From the NCBI GenBank assembly GCA_020201015.1, contig JAIVHN010000264.1, positions 1 to 7,234 of the forward strand: a stretch of 7,234 nucleotides of DNA, given 5' to 3'. The position numbers and the translations under genes are program-made. Below the pieces are notes generated by a model that saw only the letters and a list, made by a program, of their open reading frames with translations, was not told where the DNA came from and ran no database searches. Source of the stretch: Spirochaeta sp. (GTDB lineage Bacteria; Spirochaetota; Spirochaetia; DSM-27196; SLAA01). This document shows, in pieces, positions 1 through 5,565 of the stretch; the first letter of the stretch is position 1; each line of letters starts with the position of its first letter.

Positions 1-911
1 ACCAGTTCCCGGTCCGAGTTATGGTGCGTGCTGCTGAGATTGTCAGAGATTGTAGCGGTGAGAAGGGTATCAATAGATCCTAGAAGTCCAAGAAGAACCG
101 CATCAACGAGAAGCGTTCCCAGGATCTCGAACGAGACCGCTGGTACGTGCGGGCGGGGAAAGCCTATCTCCATTGCCCCGATTGTCTGCAAGCCGTACGT
201 GGGGCCAGCGGCAGCAGTAATAAGAATGGATGCGGCTAAGCCCAGCAGCAGGGCGAGGAGTTGGGGCGGTAGGTACCGCCGCAGGCTTTTCGGGTACGCC
301 ACAAGCACCACGAACACCCCTATTCCAACCGCAGCTTCAAGATGATCCGCTACGGTAAAGTCTTGGGTAAAGCTGCGGAAGGTCTCTATGAGTGCCTGTA
401 CGTCTGAAAGGCCGAGCATTCCCGGAAACTGCTGCACAACAAGCAGAACACCAATGCCCGACATAAATCCCGATATCACTCCGTAGGGCATCATTGTGAT
501 GTAGCGGCCTAAACGTAGTTTTCCAAAGACGATCTGGAAAACGCCAGCCAGAATCACTACCACGAACGCGAGTTCCGCTCCTCGGGCGGGGTCCATTGCT
601 ACACCGTGCGCCACAATCGCGGTCATCATCACGGTCATTGGACCGGTCGGCTCCGAGATCAGAACCCGTGTGCCGCCGAAAACCGCGGCAGTTAAACCCA
701 CAATGATCGCTCCATACAGGCCTGCTTCAGCCCCCAGGCCAGAGACGGTGCCGAATGCCAGTGCCATCGGAAGGGAGACAATAGCCGCTGTGAGGCCTCC
801 GAGTGCGTCTTGGAGCGGGGCGCGTTGCGAGTATCTTTCAAGGTTCAGAGCTTGGCTCATCAAGCCGCCGAGAGACGGCAGCTTCCGACGCAGATCATAC
901 AAACTATTCAT
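1..911 (-). CDS. SulP-family inorganic anion transporter, N-terminal part (runs off left edge)
   Basis: This reads as about 303 codons from an ATG at 911 down to the window edge with no stop. SulP proteins are inner-membrane carriers that move sulfate, bicarbonate or related anions, usually with H+ or Na+. The sequence shows the SulP opening: an amphipathic N-terminus (residues 1-35), then GGLTAAIVSLPMALAFG (38-54), SGLGAEAGLYGAI (57-69) and the anion-site loop ISEPTGPMTV (85-94). Further hydrophobic segments follow. Near the edge lies the family signature SDREL, which in relatives continues into GQG. The STAS domain expected at the C-terminus is outside the window. A GAGGAG ribosome site lies 11 bases before the ATG. 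The wording around PTGPM resembles bicarbonate-type members, but the substrate cannot be read from sequence. Divergent to a winged-helix gene that may regulate it. Family assignment is firm; the substrate is open. Confidence 0.93.
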   Translation of the reverse strand, partial: MNSLYDLRRKLPSLGGLMSQALNLERYSQRAPLQDALGGLTAAIVSLPMALAFGTVSGLGAEAGLYGAIIVGLTAAVFGGTRVLISEPTGPMTVMMTAIVAHGVAMDPARGAELAFVVVILAGVFQIVFGKLRLGRYITMMPYGVISGFMSGIGVLLVVQQFPGMLGLSDVQALIETFRSFTQDFTVADHLEAAVGIGVFVVLVAYPKSLRRYLPPQLLALLLGLAASILITAAAGPTYGLQTIGAMEIGFPRPHVPAVSFEILGTLLVDAVLLGLLGSIDTLLTATISDNLSSTHHNSDREL

Positions 912-987
912 CTCCGGCACCGCTCCTCAAGAAAGTAAATTACATACGTTACACAAAACACGAAATAAGAGTCGTATATTGGGATGC

Positions 988-1016
988 AAGATATATAGTA
1001 TACTTTGAGGTGTCAA
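988..1016 (-). promoter_or_regulatory. sigma70-like promoter for the SulP gene
   Basis: On the minus strand a perfect TTGACA (-35, 1016-1011) is followed after 17 bases by TATCTT (-10, 993-988). This puts the transcript start near 981 and gives a leader of about 70 bases. The -35 box lies on top of the 1007-1012 ribosome site of the divergent regulator gene. The spacer contains the 8-base palindrome AGTATACT (997-1004), a possible operator half. The boxes are seen directly; promoter activity is inferred. Confidence 0.5.
994..1004 (+). promoter_or_regulatory. candidate -10 box(es) for the winged-helix regulator, with palindrome AGTATACT
   Basis: Two overlapping -10-like hexamers, TATAGT (994-999) and TATACT (999-1004), precede the regulator. 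No convincing -35 box stands at 16-18 bases upstream, so the promoter may need an activator or be weak. The palindrome AGTATACT sits inside it. Because this also lies in the spacer of the divergent SulP promoter, one bound protein could control both directions. Confidence 0.35.
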
Positions 1017-1018
1017 GT

Positions 1019-1354
1019 ATGTTTGAAAAACACAACGCAGCCGAAGATAGACCTGCACATTCCGGAGAGAGCACGGCTCGCTCGGACTGGACATTCCTCA
1101 CGAACCATTCGCATGTGTTGTTGTGCATCGCAAAAAACCCGCAGGCACGATTGCGGGATGTAGCAGGCGAGGTAGGTATTACCGAGCGCGCCGTTCAACG
1201 GATTATACTTGAGCTAGAAACTGCTGGCGTCATTGAGCGCGCAAGAGAAGGACGGCGAAATCGCTACCGCATTATTCCCAACGCGCCGCTACGACATCCG
1301 GTGGAGTCGCATTGTACCGTCGGGCAACTCCTATCCTTTGTCCGTGACGCATGA
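1019..1354 (+). CDS. winged helix-turn-helix transcriptional regulator
   Basis: This encodes a 111-residue DNA-binding protein of the small MarR/ArsR-like winged-helix type. After a polar tail (1-22), the domain starts at WTFLTNHSHVLLCIA (24-38), where the first helix carries the NHxxVLLCIA pattern. It goes on to ARLRDVAGEVGIT and the recognition helix ERAVQRIILELETAGVI (56-72). The wing is EGRRNRYRI, rich in arginine. A C-terminal patch LRHPVESHCTVGQLLSF (91-107) is typical of this family. Only one cysteine-histidine cluster is visible, so a metal sensor site is not evident. The ATG at 1019 is chosen because GAGGTG lies seven bases before it and the protein is collinear with the family from there. 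The reading frame stays open upstream to 803, but that part is antisense to the SulP gene. It likely regulates itself and the divergent transporter; this is inferred from position. Confidence 0.88.
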   Translation: MFEKHNAAEDRPAHSGESTARSDWTFLTNHSHVLLCIAKNPQARLRDVAGEVGITERAVQRIILELETAGVIERAREGRRNRYRIIPNAPLRHPVESHCTVGQLLSFVRDA

Positions 1355-1417
1355 CAGTGGAGCCTGCGCCCCGCGTTCCTTCCCCAACTCAAATGCTGTC
1401 GCGCGTTCGCTGCATAA

Positions 1418-2398
1418 CTATGCAAACCCATTCCCATATCGCGAAACGCAAATCGCACCCGCGTCGGCTCCGTGAGCTGCCGCAGTCTTCATGTCACCGC
1501 CCTGCATTAGAGAAGCCAAAAATGCACCGGCAAAGCAATCTCCGGCATTGGAGCTGTCCAGTACCTTGCCTCCCGGTACTTTTGAGGCAGCTACCCAGGT
1601 TGGGTTCTCAGCACTGCTTCCAGAAGAGAACACAACCGCACCGTTATGGGCGGCTTTAACAACCAGTACATGGCGACCTTGGCAAAACCGAACTGCGTTT
1701 TGGTGGAAGGCATGACTCGGGCTACGGGCTTGACCCAGGTCTGCACCCAGGAGCATCTCGGCTTCCTCTTGATTTGCAAAGATGATCATATTTTTGAGCT
1801 GCTTTAGCTGATCTATCATGGGCCGAATTTGAGGGATAACGAAAACCGAGGACAGATCTATCGCACAGGACTCGGCCGCAAACTCCGGGAGCTGCTGCCA
1901 GTTTGCCATGAGGTAGCCCTCAATAAAGGGGAGCGAGGTGCGCGATATCGGCGGCATCATCTCCGAACCAAAAAGCGCGGCCGCGCCGCGATTAACAAAA
2001 GGCCCGGCGACCGCTTCCCCATGCGTGCCAAGAGTTCCCTGCTCGCCAAGAAAGAGAAGACATCTCCCTGCGGCTTCAGTGCGGTTGCCAGCCGGATCAA
2101 ATAGCGCAAAGCCCTGTTTTTCGGCAATGCTTTTGAACAAGCCGAAATCCCGGCCACACGAGCCGTAATAAGAGACCCCGGCGCAGCTCCCGGCCGCAAC
2201 GGCAGCAGCGGTGAATGCTCCGCCCGAAGCGCCTGCAAAGTGAAGCTGCGGAGCACGAGCCTCAAGGGACAAGAGCGTCTCAATTGGATAGTGCCCGGGT
2301 TCCGGCACCGTGCCGAACACATCGTCAATTACCCGCCGGTCGTACTTACAGGTAATATCAATAATAGGGTTTCCCAAAAACAGCAGCTCACGAAACAT
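1418..2398 (-). CDS. PfkB-family carbohydrate/nucleoside kinase
   Basis: This 326-residue protein has the normal length of ribokinase/PfkB enzymes, which transfer phosphate from ATP to a sugar or nucleoside hydroxyl in the cytoplasm. Seen in order: the opening strand LLFLGNPIIDIT (5-16); the substrate-side glycine stretch FAGASGGAFTAAAVA (54-68), where relatives have GGxxxN; YYGSCGRDFG (77-86); the NxxE motif as NQEE (209-212), which helps bind Mg2+ and phosphate; VKAAHNGAVVF (247-257); and the anion hole and catalytic base in DSSNAGDCFAGAFLASL (281-297), with D287 as the base. Asparagine stands where most members have the first Gly of GAGD. The asparagine of the GGxxxN site also seems absent, so the substrate may be unusual. 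ATG 2398 follows TAGGA by seven bases. It lies 54 bases after the nucleotidyltransferase remnant on the same strand and could be cotranscribed. The substrate is not identifiable. Confidence 0.88.
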   Translation of the reverse strand: MFRELLFLGNPIIDITCKYDRRVIDDVFGTVPEPGHYPIETLLSLEARAPQLHFAGASGGAFTAAAVAAGSCAGVSYYGSCGRDFGLFKSIAEKQGFALFDPAGNRTEAAGRCLLFLGEQGTLGTHGEAVAGPFVNRGAAALFGSEMMPPISRTSLPFIEGYLMANWQQLPEFAAESCAIDLSSVFVIPQIRPMIDQLKQLKNMIIFANQEEAEMLLGADLGQARSPSHAFHQNAVRFCQGRHVLVVKAAHNGAVVFSSGSSAENPTWVAASKVPGGKVLDSSNAGDCFAGAFLASLMQGGDMKTAAAHGADAGAICVSRYGNGFA

Positions 2399-2452
2399 CG
2401 CAGTATCCTACATCATAAGCAGTACGCCGTGGACTCGGGGCGCACCCACTCA

Positions 2453-2719
2453 TTATTCGCGAAGAATTGGTACACCACACCGGTCAATGTGGGCCCGAAG
2501 CTCCGCATTCTCAATGTCGTGGTAGTTGCAGATGTCGATTTCGTAAGGAAGGAGCAGCTCATCTATGGCCTCCTCTAATTGAGCCATTTTTGCAATGCTC
2601 AAGCGGGTACTCATGATGCAGAGGTCGATGTCGGATCCATGCCGATGTGTTCCTTTTGCTCGCGACCCATACAGACGTACCTCGCGTATCCCGAGATCTC
2701 GGAAAAGCCCGCGGAGTGC
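2453..2719 (-). pseudogene. MntA-like minimal nucleotidyltransferase domain (antitoxin), in the -1 frame relative to hepT
   Basis: Read on the minus strand, this frame gives ALRGLFRDLGIREVRLYGSR, then AKGTHRHGSDIDLCI, and ends in CGVPILRE before TAA at 2453. The GSX10DXD active site of minimal nucleotidyltransferases is exact: GS, ten residues, then DID. A later acidic EIDIC supplies the third carboxylate. In the HepT/MntA system MntA AMPylates the tyrosine of the HepT RX4HXY motif and so silences the toxin. The frame opens after a TAA near 2830 and has no ATG, GTG or TTG before the active site; the first ATG is inside the domain at 2614. It therefore cannot be started on its own. The preceding residues GLALTTRQ that fit the family's N-terminus lie in the hepT frame. 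A one-base loss or a frameshift within about 2700-2735 would explain it. Confidence 0.8.
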
Positions 2720-3141
2720 TGCCGAGTTGTCAGCGCCAAGCCCGGAATATCCTCGGCTGCAAGTTCGTGGAGCGTCCGGTAGAAGCGCGAGACAATGTAC
2801 TCCTCCACCTCCCGGGCCACCGCCTCGTTATATACATGCGCTGTACGGTTTCTGGTGCGGAGCATCTGCATCCAAGTATCGCCATCTGAGATCAGCTCCA
2901 AGCTATGAGCCCGACGAATAGCGTCACGTGAGCCCGAGATGTCAACGAATCCTTGATACTCAAGCCAGTCCTTAAGAAGGTTCCATCCAGTCTCGTAACT
3001 GAGTTCAAAGGATTTGATCAGAGCCTGCAACTCTACACGGTCAAGCTCGCGCTCCTGGCGCCGCTCGTACACCTCATCCAGGGTGGCCAAACTAAGCCGG
3101 AAGGAGTTGAGGGGCTGCTGCCACCGAATATCGTCACTCAT
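2611..3141 (-). CDS. HepT-like HEPN toxin (HI0074/nucleotidyltransferase substrate-binding family), read into nucleotidyltransferase region
   Basis: The first 130 residues are an all-helical HEPN protein of the HI0074 type: RWQQPLNSFRLSLATLDEVY (6-25), ELQALIKSFELSYETGWNLL (37-56), YQGFVDISGSRDAIRRA (62-78), then WMQMLRTRNRTAHVYNE (90-106). The RX4HXY ribonuclease and AMPylation motif is complete as R97, H102 and Y104. Known relatives are about 130-145 residues long and stop after the helix seen here as RFYRTLHELA (119-128). This one runs on to 176 residues. Residues 131-141 resemble the start of an MntA protein, and the last 35 or so are out-of-frame reading of the nucleotidyltransferase. 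The start is ATG 3141, not the 23-codon longer frame, because a TTGCCT-17-TATACT promoter ends six bases before it. No ribosome site is visible, so translation may be leaderless. Without a working partner the toxin may be inactive or the fusion self-controlled. Confidence 0.82.
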   Translation of the reverse strand: MSDDIRWQQPLNSFRLSLATLDEVYERRQERELDRVELQALIKSFELSYETGWNLLKDWLEYQGFVDISGSRDAIRRAHSLELISDGDTWMQMLRTRNRTAHVYNEAVAREVEEYIVSRFYRTLHELAAEDIPGLALTTRQHSAGFSEISGYARYVCMGREQKEHIGMDPTSTSAS

Positions 3142-3147
3142 ACTGTC

Positions 3148-3176
3148 AGTATAGATCAAGCCGAAGCGGAAGGCAA
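3148..3176 (-). promoter_or_regulatory. sigma70-like promoter for hepT, apparently giving a leaderless mRNA
   Basis: On the minus strand TTGCCT (3176-3171) and TATACT (3153-3148) are separated by 17 bases, and the hepT ATG begins six bases after the -10 box. The expected transcript start falls on or next to the A of the ATG. This explains the lack of a Shine-Dalgarno sequence and argues for the 3141 start. Confidence 0.55.
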
Positions 3177-3219
3177 AGCTGCAACGGACGCGTCGGAGAC
3201 CTGCGCGCAAACAAATACA

Positions 3220-3248
3220 GTGATAACGTACGTACAGTATAGTATGAT
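3220..3248 (+). promoter_or_regulatory. sigma70-like promoter for the Phd-type antitoxin, apparently leaderless
   Basis: GTGATA (3220-3225, 4 of 6 matches to consensus) and TATGAT (3243-3248, 5 of 6) stand 17 bases apart, and the antitoxin ATG begins seven bases after the -10 box. A second -10-like TATAGT overlaps at 3238-3243. There is no ribosome site before the ATG. The promoter lies back to back with that of hepT, about 43 bases apart between -35 boxes. Confidence 0.45.
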
Positions 3249-3254
3249 GTATGT

Positions 3255-3497
3255 ATGAAATTGACAGCGACCGAGCTTCGTCAAAACCTCTATAAAATAT
3301 TGGACCATGCGCTCGAGACCGGTGAAACGGTTGAGATCCGGCGCAAAAGGGGAGTGCTGCGAATTGTCCCGGAGCGGAGCGCTTCTGTGTGGGATCGCCT
3401 TGAGGTTCATGATGTTATCCCAGACGGCGCTTCTTCGGACATTGATCAACCTTGGGCGAATCTGTGGGACGGTGAGCCGGAACTCTATGATGCTTAG
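3255..3497 (+). CDS. Phd/YefM-type antitoxin (type II TA), toxin partner missing
   Basis: This 80-residue protein begins with the Phd/YefM fold: MKLTATELRQNLYKILDHAL (1-20), then ETGETVEIRRKRGVLRIVPE (21-40), matching the pattern in which a short helix pair is followed by a beta strand with VEIxRKGxxLRI. The C-terminal part ends WANLWDGEPELYDA and is tryptophan and acid rich, as expected for the toxin-wrapping tail. Such antitoxins bind their own promoter and block a PIN or RelE-type toxin. In this subgroup the next gene is usually a PIN toxin whose ATG overlaps the antitoxin stop. The overlap is here (ATGATG at 3487 against TAG 3495-3497), but the following frame is not a toxin. ATG 3255 is preferred over upstream triplets because it opens the conserved MKLTATELR. 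It may persist as an orphan regulator. Confidence 0.8.
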   Translation: MKLTATELRQNLYKILDHALETGETVEIRRKRGVLRIVPERSASVWDRLEVHDVIPDGASSDIDQPWANLWDGEPELYDA

Positions 3498-3642
3498 GCG
3501 GAACAAGAAAAGCGTTGCTGCGTTGGTGCCGATATCTGAGTTCGACGCAGGTCAATCCGTACAGATAGGTCTATTAAAGAGCAAAGGCTACAAGATTAAG
3601 GATGATTTCGCCATGACCGAAGAAGAATTCATTGGAACATGA
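3487..3642 (+). pseudogene. C-terminal fragment resembling a second Phd/YefM-like antitoxin
   Basis: A 51-codon frame from the ATGATG that overlaps the previous stop reads MMLRRNKKSVAALVPISEF and ends in KDDFAMTEEEFIGT. The stretch RRNKKSVAALVPISEF matches the middle strand and turn of Phd/YefM antitoxins (RxGKPVAxLVPxxEF), which normally stands around residue 28-45 after an N-terminal helix pair. That N-terminal half is absent; upstream in this frame there is only shadow reading of the first antitoxin. The tail with a basic patch then acidic MTEEEF also looks antitoxin-like. I see it as a truncated gene joined to the first antitoxin by recombination. It could still be translated by coupling. 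A real short protein of other function cannot be excluded. Confidence 0.5.
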
Positions 3643-3660
3643 TCCCCAAGATCATTGTCC
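3634..3660. terminator. possible bidirectional stem-loop between convergent genes
   Basis: ATGATC (3639-3644) and GATCAT (3650-3655) form a six-pair stem around the loop CCCAA, with outer GGA/TCC pairs after two mismatches. It sits exactly where the rightward antitoxin fragment and the leftward split gene end. No T-run follows on either strand, so factor-independent termination is doubtful. Confidence 0.25.
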
Positions 3661-4206
3661 AATGCGCTCCCATCCTGAACTGAATGCAAAGGACTCCTCT
3701 GCCAGCTGGTCGTCTGAGGTGCCGCCCGAAGCGCCGCCTGCCGGTAACTGGATTGTCCCGCGCCAGACATAGGTCTTGGGCCAGTCTTGAAACATAGAGA
3801 CGACTCGGAAAAGGACGCGGGCCATAGGCGGAGCAGGCCCTGGTCTCCAACCTCCGTCCGGCAGGATCTCAAGGTGTAGCTCGTGACCTGTGCGCACCAC
3901 GCGCCAGCTGCCCCTGACCACCCCCAGGCTTGGTTGTGCCGTGATCCGGAACTGGCCTGCTACCTCCGCGCCGTCGGCAAGGGCAAGGAGCTGTGGGAAG
4001 GCGGGGGTGAACTCGACAACTACCTCGTTGTTCCCCTCGCGCCGTGACATCTGCCGGATCTCATGAAATGCGCCGTTGCTTACTACATCGTACTGGACTC
4101 CCTCTACATGAGCCGTGAGGCTACCCGCAACGCCTGCACCACCAGCACCACCCGCACCATCTAAGGGGCGCGGCTCGGCGTCAGGTGCGTTGCCAAGATT
4201 GAGCAT
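3652..4206 (-). pseudogene. C-terminal half of a frameshifted membrane-anchored protein of unknown function
   Basis: The frame reads 184 residues from an internal ATG at 4206. After AEPRPL comes a glycine-alanine linker (about 17-28), then beta-rich sequence: TAHVEGVQYDVVSNGAFHEI, VVVEFTPAFPQLLALADGAE, GQFRITAQPSLGVVRGSWRV and VLFRVVSMFQDWPKTYVWRG, ending in a polar tail. I do not recognise the family. It is most likely the second half of the 5018 gene. One extra C in the C5 run at 4227-4231 (G5 on the plus strand) would join the two frames as SAAPLHCYLLRMLNLG and give about 455 residues. No ribosome site of its own stands before ATG 4206, which supports a break rather than a separate gene. 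Confidence 0.6.
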
Positions 4207-5018
4207 GCGGAGCAGGTAACAATGAAGGGGGCGGCGGAGTAGCGCAGAAAGTAGACTGGGGTTCCGTCAAGGATGAGCGGAATGAAGTCGTTGCGGTGTG
4301 AGCGGCCGTCAATCTCAATGCGGTACTCGGTGCCAGCCCGCCGCACAAAGTAGAACCCATCAACGTAGACCAAGGGGAGGGCTGGTGGGTGGGAGGCGGC
4401 AACTCCCATGGGCGCGAGTAGTCCAAAGGGGCGTCTTGGGCGGGTGTCGGTCTCACGAATGAGTAGGTGCACCAGGCGGCCTTGGAGGTCGCGAAAGGAA
4501 ATATCGACCTGAACACCCATAGGGCCCAACTCAAACAGAGCAGGGGAAAAGGAGCGCTCGGCCATTGCATGCAGCCCCTCACCGGTAATTCCGTAGGTTT
4601 GTGGGTCAAGCCGCAGCGCGGGCTCGTGAAAGACATCCACCTGCCCATCAACGCGCCACCCAATGACCAGGAGCCCGCGGCCGTGAACTGCATCGTCAAA
4701 GAACTGGGGCTCAAACCCGTGGTATATCGTGTCTGGGTCTTGCTCAAAGTTGATCAGGAGCAGCCCGGCCATAGGGTCAGTCTCAAGGTGAAACGGTGAG
4801 ACAAGCGGTAGGGGGTCTTGGTCAGAAGCCCCAGCCTGAGTCTCGGCGGGCAGGTAGATAGAGAAGGGGTTGGGCGGCGCTTCCTCCCAGCGAGGCTCGG
4901 TGAAGGGGCGCGTCAGGAACAGTGCGGTAGCACCAAGCAGGACAACAGCACCAGCGCTCAACGCCAGCAGTACCAGCAGCACTCGCCGAATGGGGTGCCC
5001 CTTGGGGTTCGCATTCAT
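4161..5018 (-). CDS. N-terminal half of a frameshifted membrane-anchored protein of unknown function
   Basis: The start is ATG 5018, placed six bases after GGAGG; a TTG at 5036 and an ATG at 5030 lie upstream, but the latter overlaps the ribosome site. The 285-residue product opens with a basic end (NPKGHPIRR) and a hydrophobic stretch VLLVLLALSAGAVVLLGATA (13-32), either an uncleaved anchor or a signal peptide, so the rest probably faces the periplasm or outside. Soluble parts include HGRGLLVIGWRVDGQVDVFH, GITGEGLHAMAERSFSPALF, GVQVDISFRDLQGRLVHLLI and PLVYVDGFYFVRRAGTEYRI. This beta-strand-rich pattern resembles substrate or lipid-binding exported proteins, but no family is recognised. The last 17 or so residues, down to TAG at 4161, are out-of-frame reading after the suspected lost base near 4231. 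The sequence continues in the -1 frame. Confidence 0.68.
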   Translation of the reverse strand: MNANPKGHPIRRVLLVLLALSAGAVVLLGATALFLTRPFTEPRWEEAPPNPFSIYLPAETQAGASDQDPLPLVSPFHLETDPMAGLLLINFEQDPDTIYHGFEPQFFDDAVHGRGLLVIGWRVDGQVDVFHEPALRLDPQTYGITGEGLHAMAERSFSPALFELGPMGVQVDISFRDLQGRLVHLLIRETDTRPRRPFGLLAPMGVAASHPPALPLVYVDGFYFVRRAGTEYRIEIDGRSHRNDFIPLILDGTPVYFLRYSAAPFIVTCSACSILATHLTPSRAP

Positions 5019-5058
5019 CTTACCCTCCATGGTCAAGGCCTATTGGCAGCCGTTCCAT

Positions 5059-5064
5059 AGTATA
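5059..5064 (-). promoter_or_regulatory. candidate -10 box (TATACT) for the 5018 gene
   Basis: TATACT on the minus strand, about 40 bases before the ATG, would start a short leader containing the GGAGG ribosome site. No good -35 box is seen at 16-18 bases, so this is tentative. Confidence 0.25.
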
Positions 5065-5148
5065 GCTGTATAATGGCAGAAGTGTGATCTGATGTTGATG
5101 TTTTGTTGTCCTGGTTATGGAGGACGGGCTTCCTTAAGGTGTACAGTC

Positions 5149-5409
5149 TCAGATCCTCTCGCCTGAGTCGACAGGTGATTCGGTCGGCCACGCACCCTCA
5201 TCAGTCCAACGGTCTAGTTCGTCTTCGAGTTGATTGGTTGATGCATACGCGTTTGTGTACTTTCGCGCTATGGCTTCCTGCTCACGCTGGCGAAGATAAC
5301 GGTCAACAGCACGCCGAACAACTTCCGAACGACCACGCACCTTGACCTCATCGCTCTCGGAGAGACGCCGGAGGATGTCTTCATTGAACATGACCTTTAT
5401 GGGCTTCAT
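5149..5409 (-). CDS. ribbon-helix-helix antitoxin, MazE-like, without a toxin gene
   Basis: This 86-residue protein starts with the beta strand MKPIKVMFNEDILRRLSESD (1-20), then GRSEVVRRAVDRYLRQREQE (26-45). That is the ribbon-helix-helix pattern: short strand, helix, a GRS turn, second helix. The fold binds DNA as a dimer. The C-terminal section, LEDELDRWTDEGAWP (61-75), has the alternating acid and tryptophan residues with which MazE-type antitoxins of this group cover a MazF ribonuclease. MazF normally follows directly. Here the 130 bases downstream, before the next gene, hold no recognisable MazF start, so the antitoxin is orphaned. A Shine-Dalgarno site is not evident before ATG 5409. 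It might act on a toxin elsewhere or be a leftover. Confidence 0.78.
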   Translation of the reverse strand: MKPIKVMFNEDILRRLSESDEVKVRGRSEVVRRAVDRYLRQREQEAIARKYTNAYASTNQLEDELDRWTDEGAWPTESPVDSGERI

Positions 5410-5538
5410 GCTTGAAGACTATTACTGCACACGGTGTTGAATCAAGATGATGTACTCACTCACTGTGATGTGCGACTGCCTGATCGCTCCGTTGTACGAA
5501 CTGCCGCATAGTGACTCTCGTGCCCCATCCACCCGTGC

Positions 5539-5557
5539 TATTATGACCGGCAAGGAG
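5539..5557 (+). promoter_or_regulatory. extended -10 promoter and ribosome site before the 5566 fragment
   Basis: TGC directly before TATTAT (5539-5544) is an extended -10 arrangement, and AAGGAG (5552-5557) stands eight bases before ATG 5566. The spacing would leave only a very short leader. The expression signals of the truncated gene therefore appear kept although the gene body is lost. Confidence 0.4.
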
Positions 5558-5565
5558 TGAATGAA

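Noticed and set aside
28..1008. Rightward open frames at 28-345 and 670-1008
   Set aside because: They lie antisense to the SulP gene, which has clear family motifs across the same bases; their translations are Arg/Pro/Ser-rich with no recognisable domain.
803..1018. Longer N-terminus for the winged-helix regulator, starting at 803
   Set aside because: The added 72 residues overlap the SulP start and both promoters, while ATG 1019 has its own ribosome site and family-like length.
2701..2712. Programmed -1 slippage site in GGGCTTTTCC on the minus strand
   Set aside because: The codon phase does not give a standard X XXY YYZ heptamer, and no obvious downstream hairpin was found; kept only as a possible mutation site.
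5037..5148. Possible decayed MazF (a frame with RKPVLHNQDN, compare RPVLVIQND)
   Set aside because: The resemblance is about ten residues, in a frame without start codon or further MazF motifs; chance is as likely.
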